A stretch of DNA of 6,332 nucleotides from Anaerolineaceae bacterium (GTDB lineage: Bacteria; Planctomycetota; Phycisphaerae; FEN-1346; JAACEH01), in the NCBI GenBank assembly GCA_011682595.1, contig JAACEH010000111.1:1-6332 (forward strand), written 5' to 3'. This document shows, in pieces, positions 1 through 5,474 of the stretch. The number at the start of each line of letters is the position of its first letter. Within the stretch, counting starts at the first letter, position 1. The translations under genes were made by a program, and so were the position numbers. The notes under the pieces are model-generated. The model was not told the origin of the DNA and searched no databases. It saw nothing but the letters and a program-made list of their open reading frames with translations.

Positions 1-443
1 CCGGCCACCTGTCCGCCCAGCCGCTCGACCAGCCGGCATGCGGCGGCCATTGTGCCCCCGGTGGCCAGCAGGTCGTCGACCAGCAGGACCTTCTGCCCGG
101 GGCTGATCGCGTCGGTGTGAATCTCCACCGTGTCGGCGCCGTATTCCAACTCGTAAGTTTCGGCCGTCGTCGCGGCCGGGAGTTTGCCCGGTTTGCGTAT
201 GGGGACGAAGCCGAGGCCGAGTTCGATGGCCACAGCGGCCCCGAAGATGAAGCCCCGCGACTCGATTCCCGCGACAACCTCGATGCCGTCGTCGCCAAAG
301 GCCGCTGCCATCAGGCGGACGACCTCTCGCAGGGCCTGCGGATCGCCGATCAGGGTGGTGATGTCGCGAAAGACGATGCCCGGCTTCGGGAAGTCCGGGA
401 CGTTGCGGATCAGTTGCTTGAAGCGCTCGCTCGGCTGGGCCAT
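1..443 (-). CDS. apt: Adenine phosphoribosyltransferase, 3' end cut by window edge
   Basis: Apt condenses adenine with PRPP to give AMP and pyrophosphate, a cytosolic purine-salvage step. The first 147 residues are visible; the family is usually about 170-180 residues, so only the C-terminal end is missing. Near the N-terminus is the family signature VPDFPKPGIVFRDITTL (about 15-31). The core strand and hood region follow with GIESRGFIFGAAVA (59-72) and VPIRKPGKLP (80-89). The PRPP-binding loop LLVDDLLATGGT (120-131) contains the paired Asp residues and the TGGT end expected of type I phosphoribosyltransferases. The ATG at 443 puts the conserved N-terminal motif at the usual distance, and a G-run at 451-455 lies 7 bases upstream as a possible ribosome binding site. 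It lies 62 bp downstream of the sigma-factor gene on the same strand with no obvious promoter between them, so co-transcription is plausible. Family assignment is firm. Confidence 0.95.
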   Translation of the reverse strand, partial: MAQPSERFKQLIRNVPDFPKPGIVFRDITTLIGDPQALREVVRLMAAAFGDDGIEVVAGIESRGFIFGAAVAIELGLGFVPIRKPGKLPAATTAETYELEYGADTVEIHTDAISPGQKVLLVDDLLATGGTMAAACRLVERLGGQVA

Positions 444-460
444 GCGGTTTCCCCCGGCTG

Positions 461-478
461 GCCCCGACAAGTCGGGGC
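461..478. repeat. Perfect 8-bp inverted repeat between sigma gene and apt
   Basis: GCCCCGAC at 461-468 and GTCGGGGC at 471-478 are exact reverse complements separated by AA. In RNA this would form a GC-rich hairpin (six or seven pairs with a tetraloop or smaller loop). It sits in the 62-bp gap between the sigma-factor stop codon and the apt start. On the transcribed minus strand no T-run follows it, so it is not a classical intrinsic terminator. It could be a dispersed palindromic repeat, a messenger-stabilising hairpin, or a structure that modulates apt translation. Confidence 0.6.
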
Positions 479-505
479 TGGTCAGAATTGTGGATGAAGA
501 GCCAT

Positions 506-1357
506 TCAGGCCGTCTGGCTCTGGACGCCGGCGTCCTGATCTTCCAAGTCGCCTTCTTTTCGGGCGATGGCTTCGCTTATCCGCTGCAGGGCGTTGCGCT
601 CGATCTGGCGAACTCGCTCGCGGGTCAGACCGATCCTCTGTCCAATCTCCTTCAGCGTCAGGGGATCGTTGCCGTCGAGGCCGAAGCGCAGGCGAAGGAT
701 GTTGGCGGCCCGCTCGTCGATGCTGTTGAGCAACTCCGAAACAATCTCGGTGCGATGGTTGTCGAAGATCGCGTCAGCCGGGTCCTTGGCTCGCTCGTCG
801 GGCAGCATTTCCGACAGTGGCATGCCGCCCTCGGCGGTGGACTGGCGAACGGGGGCCGAGAAAGCCCTGGCCACCCGGGCCACGATAGCCGTCTTCTTGA
901 CCGGCAGCCCGAGGTCCTTGGCCGTCTCTTCGATGCTCGGCGGGCGCCCCAGTTCGCCCTCCAGCCGCTGGGTGGCCCGCCGCCACTTGCCGATCATCTC
1001 CACCATGTATGCGGGAATTTCGATAGGTTTGGAACTGTTCATCAGGCTGCGCTTGATGGCCTGGCGGATCCACCAGGAGGCGTAGGTCGAGAATCGGCAG
1101 CCCATGGTCGGGTCGAACTTCTCGACGGCCCGCAACAGGCCCAGGTTGCCCTCTTCGATCAGGTCCAGGAACAGCAGGCCGCGATTGCAGTAGTTCTTGG
1201 CGATGTTGACCACCAGGCGGAGGTTGCTGCGGATCATCTCGTCGCGGGCACGCATGTCGCCTTTGCGCAGTCTCCGCGACAGCGTTTGTTCCTGCTCCGG
1301 AGTCAGCAACTGAGCGCGATTGATCTCACGCAGGTAGAGTTGCAGGCCCGATTCCAT
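506..1357 (-). CDS. Sigma-70 family RNA polymerase sigma factor (group 2 type, no region 1.1)
   Basis: This 283-residue protein directs RNA polymerase core to promoters. Region 1.2 is at about 1-35 (LYLREINRAQLLTPEQEQ). Region 2 covers about 40-107, including the core-binding and -10 recognition segments: LRLVVNIAKNY, DLIEEGNLGLLRAVEKFD and FSTYASWWIRQAIKRSL (89-105), with the aromatic residues that melt DNA. Region 3 is about 108-190. Region 4 is about 205-265 with the -35-binding helix-turn-helix LTLKEIGQRIGLTRERVRQI (233-252). The autoinhibitory region 1.1 and the non-conserved insert of primary sigma factors are absent, so it resembles RpoS/group 2 or compact primary-like factors. Which paralogue it is cannot be decided here, so no symbol is given. 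The start is the first ATG after an in-frame TAG about 11 codons upstream; GAGGGGG at 1368-1374 is a Shine-Dalgarno candidate 10 bases away. It has its own strong promoter and a long leader. Confidence 0.95.
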   Translation of the reverse strand: MESGLQLYLREINRAQLLTPEQEQTLSRRLRKGDMRARDEMIRSNLRLVVNIAKNYCNRGLLFLDLIEEGNLGLLRAVEKFDPTMGCRFSTYASWWIRQAIKRSLMNSSKPIEIPAYMVEMIGKWRRATQRLEGELGRPPSIEETAKDLGLPVKKTAIVARVARAFSAPVRQSTAEGGMPLSEMLPDERAKDPADAIFDNHRTEIVSELLNSIDERAANILRLRFGLDGNDPLTLKEIGQRIGLTRERVRQIERNALQRISEAIARKEGDLEDQDAGVQSQTA

Positions 1358-1537
1358 GCTCGCAAGACCCCCTCGTTGTCCGTCAAACTACAGGAACCAC
1401 AGGGATATGTGTTTGCAGTCCCACTACGGCCGACAATTGGTGCCAACCGCCCAAGACGCTTCCCTACCGACTGGCGACACTGACGACAGAGAGTGGTTCG
1501 ACTTTCCGATATGAAATCCAAGCCAGCGTCCCGAGCC
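1358..1537 (-). other. Predicted ~180-nt 5' leader of the sigma-factor mRNA
   Basis: If transcription starts about 7 bases past the -10 box at 1544-1549, the sigma-factor message begins near 1537 and carries a leader of roughly 180 nt. The leader contains no ATG on the minus strand before the sigma start, so there is no AUG-started upstream reading frame. It contains short complementary segments, for example GACGCT near the 5' end and AGCGTC further on, and a CCTGT-GGTT-CCTGT direct repeat near 1390-1406. I recognise no known riboswitch or thermosensor. Long leaders on alternative sigma genes often carry post-transcriptional control; whether that holds here is inference. Confidence 0.4.
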
Positions 1538-1570
1538 AAGGCAATTAGAGCAGAGACGAGCTTCCTTGGC
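1535..1570. repeat. Inverted repeat GCCAAGG/CCTTGGC bracketing the sigma-gene promoter
   Basis: GCCAAGG at 1535-1541 and CCTTGGC at 1564-1570 are exact reverse complements with 22 bases between them. One arm overlaps the -35 hexamer and the other spans the predicted transcription start. Each arm holds a CCWWGG core that is itself self-complementary in form, so the two can also be read as paired sites 28 bp apart. Possible meanings are an operator pair, a hairpin on the plus strand followed by a T-run, or chance in a GC-rich region. Confidence 0.35.
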
Positions 1571-1591
1571 AACAACTTTTTTTGACTTTTT
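1544..1591 (-). promoter_or_regulatory. Sigma-70-type promoter with UP-element-like A-tracts for the sigma gene
   Basis: On the minus strand a -35 hexamer TTGCCA (1567-1572) and a -10 hexamer TCTAAT (1544-1549) are separated by exactly 17 bp, matching the consensus at 10 of 12 positions. Two A-runs lie immediately upstream, seven A (1577-1583) and five A (1587-1591). With a start near 1537 these fall at about -40 to -46 and -50 to -54, one helical turn apart, where UP elements bind the alpha C-terminal domains. This suggests a strong, independent promoter for the sigma-factor gene and probably apt. A 7-bp inverted repeat overlaps both the -35 box and the start-site region. Confidence 0.65.
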
Positions 1592-1607
1592 GGGCCCCCA
1601 ACCAACT

Positions 1608-1653
1608 ATTAAGTAACAACTTACGGGGGAGAGGTTTTTCCGGCCCCTCCCCC
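1608..1653 (-). terminator. Probable transcription terminator after rpsA
   Basis: On the minus strand, 43 bases past the rpsA stop codon, the arms at 1644-1653 and 1625-1634 form a 10-bp stem around a 9-base loop (1635-1643). Nine pairs are Watson-Crick and one is G-U; on the plus strand that position would be a mismatch, so the structure favors minus-strand RNA. The stem is very GC-rich. The following sequence is moderately T-rich (GTTGTTACTTAATAG) but lacks a clean T-run, and it contains a second small hairpin with TAAGT/ACTTA arms at 1610-1623. This is either an imperfect intrinsic terminator or a 3'-end stabilising structure. Confidence 0.55.
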
Positions 1654-1696
1654 CCACTTGACTTTCGGCAATTCCTCAGGTTCGGCCAACCGTCCG

Positions 1697-3796
1697 TCAG
1701 GCCTGCTTTTCGGGCTCGGAGCTCTCCTCGCCCGGCGTCTGGTCGGCAGATCCTGCATCGCTCTCTGCCGGCACCGGCTCCTCGGCGGGTGCCGGCTCCT
1801 CGGCTGTTCCCGATTCAGCGGCCGCTGCTTCCTCCTGGGACGCCTCTTCGGGCTTGGCTTCCTCGATCTTGGGCTCTTCGGCCTTGGGTTCCTCAACCGT
1901 CCCCTTCTCAGCGGGCTGGGGCTCCCTCGTGCTACGTAGCGGAGTACTTCGCAGAGTAGTATCGGTCGCCTGGGCGGCAGCCGGTGCTTCCGGCTCCTGG
2001 GAGGCCGGGGCGGCGGCCTTGGGCATGCTGAACAGAACGTCACTGACTATGCCGTCGATACGGTCGCCGACTTCCTGGATGCCGCCCAGACGAGCGCGCT
2101 CCCGTTTCGGAGCGTCGCCCGGGGCCTGTTCATCCTCGGCATCCTCGGCCGCCCACTGGGCACGCTTCAGCGACAGCCCGATCTTTCGCTCGTCCGTGTC
2201 GACGCGAAGAATCTTGACCTCCAGCTCCTGGCCGACCTTGACGACGTCCTCCGGGTTCTCGACCTTGTGGTCGGCCAGCTCGCTGACGTGCAGCAGGCCT
2301 TCCAGGTTGCCTTCCAGCTCGACGAAGACGCCGAAGTTGGTGATCTTGGTGACCGTGCCCTTGACGATTTCGCCCGGCACATAGGCCGACGGAATGCGCG
2401 ACTCCCAAGGATCCTCCTCAAGCTGCTTGAGGCCCAGGGCCACGCGCTTCTTGTCCTGATCGACGTTCAACACCTGGGCCTTGATCACGTCGCCCTTCTT
2501 GACGATCTCGTTGGGATGGCTGATCTTGCGGGTCCAGGACATGTCGCTGACGTGCAGCAGGCCGTCGATGCCTTCCTCGATCTCGATGAAAGCCCCGTAA
2601 TTGGTGAGGTTGCGAACCTTGCCCTCGACGACCGAGCCCGGCGGATACTTGTCCTTGACCAGCGTCCAGGGATTGACCTCGGTCTGCTTCATGCCCAGGC
2701 TGATTTCCTGCTTGCCCTTGTTGATGTCCAGGACCACCACCTCGACCTCGTCGCCGACCTGAACCATCTCCGAAGGATGGTTGATCCGCTTGGTCCACGA
2801 CATCTCGCTGATGTGGACCAGCCCCTCGATGCCGTCCTCCAGCTTGACAAAGGCCCCGTAATTCATGATGTTGACCGCCGTACCGGTCACCTTCGACCCT
2901 ATTGGATATTTCTCCTCGACATTCTCCCAGGGGCTGGGTTCTTTCTGCTTCAGCCCCAGGGCGATCTTTTCCTTCTCGCGGTCGACATTCAGGATGACCA
3001 CCTCGAGTTCCTCCTCGATCTTCACCTTCTCCGACGGGTGGCCGATGCGCGTCCAACTTATGTCGGTGATGTGCAGCAGGCCGTCGATGCCGCCCAGGTC
3101 CACAAAGGCCCCGAAGTCGGCGATGTTCTTGACCGTGCCGCGGCGAAGCTCGCCGATCTGGATTTCCGCCAGCAGGAGTTTCTTGCTCTCTTCGCGCTGC
3201 TCTTCGATCAGCCGACGCCGGCTGACGACGATGTTCCGCCGGCTCTGGTCGATCTTCAGGATCTTGCACTTGATCTCGCGGCCAATGTATTCGGCGATGT
3301 CCGACGGCCGACGAATGTCGACCTGGCTGGCCGGAAGGAATACCGGCACGCCGATGTCTACCAACAGGCCGCCCTTGATCTTCCGCATGACGCGGCCCTC
3401 GACCACGTCGCCCTCGGTATGCTCGCTGATGATCCGTTCCCAGCCGCGGATGCGATCGGCCTTGCGCTTGGACAGCACAATCTGGCCGCTCTCGCTATCC
3501 ACCGCCTCCAGAAGAACCTCCACCGCCGTGCCAATCTCGAAACCGGACGGATCGTCGAACTCGTCCCGCCCAACCGTGCCTTCGCTCTTGTAGCCGATGT
3601 CGATGACCACCGAGTCGCCGAACACGTTAATCACCTTGCCCGGCAGAATGCCACCGACCTCGAAATTTTTGATCGACGCTTCGTAAACTTCCGGCAGCGT
3701 CTGCTGGCCGGACTCGTCGGACATTACCTGCGCGACTTCGCCCTCAATGTCGCTGTCCTGGAGGCCGTACTGACGTAGAATACTTGGACGTACCAT
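1697..3796 (-). CDS. rpsA: 30S ribosomal protein S1, six S1 domains plus long acidic tail
   Basis: S1 binds mRNA and helps load it on the 30S subunit. The 699-residue protein has six S1/OB-fold domains at about 48-113, 129-195, 214-284, 299-371, 386-458 and 473-545. Domains 3-6 carry the clear module signature, e.g. NYGAFVKLEDGIEGLVHISE in domain 4 and the repeated MSWT-hinge. Domains 1 and 2 are more diverged, as expected for the ribosome-docking pair. After 545 comes a charged stretch and an amphipathic segment (about 566-591), then a low-complexity tail rich in Ala, Glu and Pro to the C-terminus. E. coli S1 is 557 residues, so the tail accounts for most of the excess. I chose the ATG at 3796 because AAAGGGGA (3806-3813) lies 9 bases upstream and the N-terminal SILRQYGLQDSDIE resembles start regions of S1 in related bacteria; an ATG at 3724 is the alternative. 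It lies downstream of ispH, a known adjacency. Confidence 0.96.
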   Translation of the reverse strand: MVRPSILRQYGLQDSDIEGEVAQVMSDESGQQTLPEVYEASIKNFEVGGILPGKVINVFGDSVVIDIGYKSEGTVGRDEFDDPSGFEIGTAVEVLLEAVDSESGQIVLSKRKADRIRGWERIISEHTEGDVVEGRVMRKIKGGLLVDIGVPVFLPASQVDIRRPSDIAEYIGREIKCKILKIDQSRRNIVVSRRRLIEEQREESKKLLLAEIQIGELRRGTVKNIADFGAFVDLGGIDGLLHITDISWTRIGHPSEKVKIEEELEVVILNVDREKEKIALGLKQKEPSPWENVEEKYPIGSKVTGTAVNIMNYGAFVKLEDGIEGLVHISEMSWTKRINHPSEMVQVGDEVEVVVLDINKGKQEISLGMKQTEVNPWTLVKDKYPPGSVVEGKVRNLTNYGAFIEIEEGIDGLLHVSDMSWTRKISHPNEIVKKGDVIKAQVLNVDQDKKRVALGLKQLEEDPWESRIPSAYVPGEIVKGTVTKITNFGVFVELEGNLEGLLHVSELADHKVENPEDVVKVGQELEVKILRVDTDERKIGLSLKRAQWAAEDAEDEQAPGDAPKRERARLGGIQEVGDRIDGIVSDVLFSMPKAAAPASQEPEAPAAAQATDTTLRSTPLRSTREPQPAEKGTVEEPKAEEPKIEEAKPEEASQEEAAAAESGTAEEPAPAEEPVPAESDAGSADQTPGEESSEPEKQA
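1928..1956 (-). repeat. Duplicated LRST segment in the S1 tail with nested palindromes
   Basis: Residues 615-623 of S1 read LRSTPLRST. The two LRST copies use different codons at every position (CTG CGA AGT ACT against CTA CGT AGC ACG). The DNA contains an exact 10-bp palindrome GCTACGTAGC (1931-1940) overlapped by a near-palindrome at 1938-1951 (GCGGAGTACTTCGC). The segment is basic and polar within an otherwise acidic Ala/Glu/Pro tail, and its A/T-ending codons stand out from the GC-rich codon use around it. It looks like a small in-frame insertion of palindromic DNA tolerated in a disordered tail, though chance drift of low-complexity sequence is possible. Confidence 0.4.
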
Positions 3797-3892
3797 GAAA
3801 TAGAATCCCCTTTAGTTGCCTCGGGCGGCCCGAGACGGTTTTGGCTCCGCCCACGCGGAGCACTCGAGCCGCTCGCCCGTAAAGGCGCCCTT
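3797..3892 (-). other. Structured leader of rpsA with two strong hairpins
   Basis: Between the ispH stop and the rpsA start, the part nearest rpsA holds two clean inverted repeats. GCTCCGC/GCGGAGC (3844-3850 and 3855-3861) has a 7-bp stem and 4-base loop. CTCGGG/CCCGAG (3820-3825 and 3829-3834) has a 6-bp stem and 3-base loop. The second ends about 7 bases before the Shine-Dalgarno candidate at 3806-3813. S1 of E. coli represses its own translation through structured leader hairpins; an equivalent role here is inference from position only. I found no convincing -10/-35 pair in this gap, so rpsA may depend on read-through from ispH or on a promoter I cannot recognise. Confidence 0.45.
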
Positions 3893-3931
3893 AAAAACAG
3901 ATCGCCGGGCGGGCGAACCACGGCGGTTCGC
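3893..3931 (-). terminator. Attenuator-like pair of overlapping hairpins between ispH and rpsA
   Basis: Reading the minus strand, hairpin A pairs GCGAACC (3925-3931) with GGTTCGC (3913-3919) around a 5-base loop. Hairpin B pairs TCGCC (3912-3916) with GGCGA (3902-3906), again with a 5-base loop, and is followed by TCTG and five T (3893-3897). A and B share bases 3913-3916, so both cannot form fully at once. B plus the T-run has the form of a short intrinsic terminator, and A would act as the competing structure. It starts 37 bases after the ispH stop, so it could partly separate rpsA expression from the upstream operon. The stem of B is only 5 bp, which limits confidence. Confidence 0.35.
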
Positions 3932-3967
3932 TCAAACCCGCGTAAAAGAATTCCTATGTTAACCAAT

Positions 3968-4840
3968 TCAGGGCTGGGAGTCGAGGTTTTTTACCCGATC
4001 TATGAATTGCTCGACCACCCAGGCCGGAGTGCTGGCCCCGGCGGTCACTCCCACCCGCAGCCAGCGGCCGAGCATCCGGCGGGTCAACTCGTCGGCCGTC
4101 TCCAGATGGTGGGTCGGAACCCCGGTGCTGCTGCATAAACGGGCCAGTTGCCGCGTGTTAGAGCTGTTGCGGCCGCCCAGGACGAACATCACCTCAACCC
4201 GGGCTGCAAGGTCAATGGCCGCCGCCTGGCGGTCCACCGTGGCGCTGCAGATGGTGTGAAAAACCCGCAGCTCGTGCCCCTGAAAACCCTCGGCGATTTT
4301 GGCTGTAATCTCCCGGTACCGCTTCGGCGACTGGGTTGTCTGGCTGACAATCCCCAGACGCCCCTGCACGAGAATCTCATCGAGGCTTTCGCTACCGCTC
4401 ATGACCACCGCCCCGGGGGCGTGCCCCAGGATGGCTTCCACTTCCGGGTGCTTGGCGTCGCCCACAATGATCACCGTGTAACCCTCTTCGTGCAGCATCT
4501 TGGCCAGGCTCTGGGCCCGCTTGACCAGCGGGCAGGTCGCATCAACCAGTTCCAGTCCCCTGGCCCTGGCCGCATCGGACGTCGCCGGACCGAGCCCGTG
4601 AGAGCGAATGATCAGCACGCCCTGGCCCACCTCGTCCATACTGTCGACCACCCGAAGGCCCATCTCCTCCAGCCGCGCGGTCTCCTGCGGATTGTGAATC
4701 ACCGGCCCCAGGCTGTACACCAGGCCGCCGCCGAGCAGGGTCTTTTCGGCCATCTGGATGGCCCGCTGCACACCGAAACAGAAGCCGCTGTTCTCGGCCA
4801 GTTCAATCGTCCTGTCGCCGGCCTTGATCTTTTCGCCCAT
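3968..4840 (-). CDS. ispH: 4-hydroxy-3-methylbut-2-enyl diphosphate reductase (LytB)
   Basis: IspH catalyses the last step of the MEP isoprenoid pathway, reducing HMBPP to IPP and DMAPP with a [4Fe-4S] cluster. The 290-residue protein is normal length for the compact family. The three cluster ligands are visible as Cys21 (GFCFGV), Cys103 (DATCPLV) and Cys198 (HTICSAT). The diphosphate-binding and catalytic residues are also present: His49 (VIHNP), His81 (RSHG), His131 and Glu133 (HPEVEAI), Thr168/Thr169 (SQTTQS), Ser227/Asn228 (NSSNT) and Ser270. The frame stays open far upstream, but that extension lies over plsC and has no IspH content. The ATG at 4840 gives the standard N-terminus, has six G (4848-4853) 7 bases upstream, and overlaps the plsC stop by one base (TGATG), implying translational coupling. 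Assignment is firm. Confidence 0.97.
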   Translation of the reverse strand: MGEKIKAGDRTIELAENSGFCFGVQRAIQMAEKTLLGGGLVYSLGPVIHNPQETARLEEMGLRVVDSMDEVGQGVLIIRSHGLGPATSDAARARGLELVDATCPLVKRAQSLAKMLHEEGYTVIIVGDAKHPEVEAILGHAPGAVVMSGSESLDEILVQGRLGIVSQTTQSPKRYREITAKIAEGFQGHELRVFHTICSATVDRQAAAIDLAARVEVMFVLGGRNSSNTRQLARLCSSTGVPTHHLETADELTRRMLGRWLRVGVTAGASTPAWVVEQFIDRVKNLDSQP

Positions 4841-5466
4841 CAGGAATCCCCCCGGCCGCGAATCTCGCTCTGAAGCTCGACCATCTGTTGCCGCAACCGC
4901 TCGACCAGTTCTCCGGGCGCCGAGCGGCGAACTTCCTCCGCCGGGATCGGGTGTCCGTAGCTGACCTTCAACTGGTGCCAGCCGGGCAGAAGTTTCCGCC
5001 GCGGCCAGCACTCGTACGCTCCGTCGACGATCATGGGCATGATCGGCACACCGGCCCGCCGGGCCATGATAACGATCCCGGCCTGCAGCCGTCCGACCGA
5101 CCCGTCGCGAGTCCGCGTGCCCTCGGGAAAGACCAGGACGATCTCGCCCTGTCGAAGGCGGCGAATCGCTTCCTTGACCGCCGCCAGGTCGGCCTTGGCC
5201 CGGCGGACCGGAAACGCGTAGAGCGACCGGATGAGGGCGCCGAACAGCGGGTTGCGGAACAACGAGTCGCGGGCCATGGGGTTGAAGGGACGATTGACCG
5301 GCACCGCCGCCAGGATCGGGTCCAGGTAGCTCTGGTGGTTCGACACCACCAGCAGCCCGCCTTCGGCCGGCACGCGCTGGCGGTGGTAGGCCCGGCCCTG
5401 CATCAGGGCGATGTACAGGCCCCGCGACAGGGTTCGCAAAAGGTTGTACCACATTCGCTGCAACAT
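4840..5466 (-). CDS. plsC: 1-acyl-sn-glycerol-3-phosphate acyltransferase family protein
   Basis: PlsC-type enzymes transfer a fatty acyl group to lysophosphatidic acid, making phosphatidic acid for phospholipid synthesis at the inner face of the membrane. The 208-residue protein has the four family blocks in order: NHQSYLDP (43-50) with the catalytic His44 and Asp49, the region around FPVRRAKAD (85-93), FPEGTR (113-118) for glycerol-phosphate binding, and VPIMPMIVDGA (140-150). The N-terminal 25 residues are moderately hydrophobic with aromatic residues, consistent with membrane association rather than a clear transmembrane helix. The ATG at 5466 is preferred: it lies 8 bp after cmk with GGAGGG (5478-5483) 11 bases upstream inside the cmk end. 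The internal ATG at 5454 lacks such a site. Acyl acceptor specificity cannot be read from sequence, so a related lysophospholipid acyltransferase is possible. Confidence 0.92.
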   Translation of the reverse strand: MLQRMWYNLLRTLSRGLYIALMQGRAYHRQRVPAEGGLLVVSNHQSYLDPILAAVPVNRPFNPMARDSLFRNPLFGALIRSLYAFPVRRAKADLAAVKEAIRRLRQGEIVLVFPEGTRTRDGSVGRLQAGIVIMARRAGVPIMPMIVDGAYECWPRRKLLPGWHQLKVSYGHPIPAEEVRRSAPGELVERLRQQMVELQSEIRGRGDS

Positions 5467-5474
5467 CGAGACCG

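Noticed and set aside
488..1483. A 331-codon plus-strand open frame over the sigma-factor gene
   Set aside because: Antisense shadow of a clearly recognised sigma-70 gene; no family features and no ribosome binding site of note.
1490..1515. GGTTCGAC resembling a tRNA T-loop on the plus strand
   Set aside because: No matching T-stem, acceptor stem or anticodon arm could be built around it.
1535..1591. Plus-strand intrinsic terminator (GCCAAGG/CCTTGGC stem followed by a T-run)
   Set aside because: The loop is 22 bases, the T-run begins 6 bases after the stem, and no plus-strand gene exists to terminate. The T-run is better explained as A-tracts of the minus-strand promoter.
1303..1605. A 100-codon minus-strand frame with several Cys residues spanning the sigma-gene leader
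   Set aside because: It begins upstream of the predicted transcription start and runs into the sigma coding region in another frame; no paired zinc-ribbon spacing or known family could be seen.
2267..3778. A 503-codon open frame on the plus strand antisense to rpsA
   Set aside because: It is a mirror of the S1 codon pattern in GC-rich DNA; its translation is rich in Asp, Leu and Val with repeats that track the S1 modules and shows no recognisable domain.
4841..5452. N-terminal extension of the ispH frame (about 204 extra codons)
   Set aside because: The extension overlaps plsC in another frame, is Pro/Arg/Gly-rich without domain features, and the internal ATG at 4840 gives the standard IspH N-terminus.
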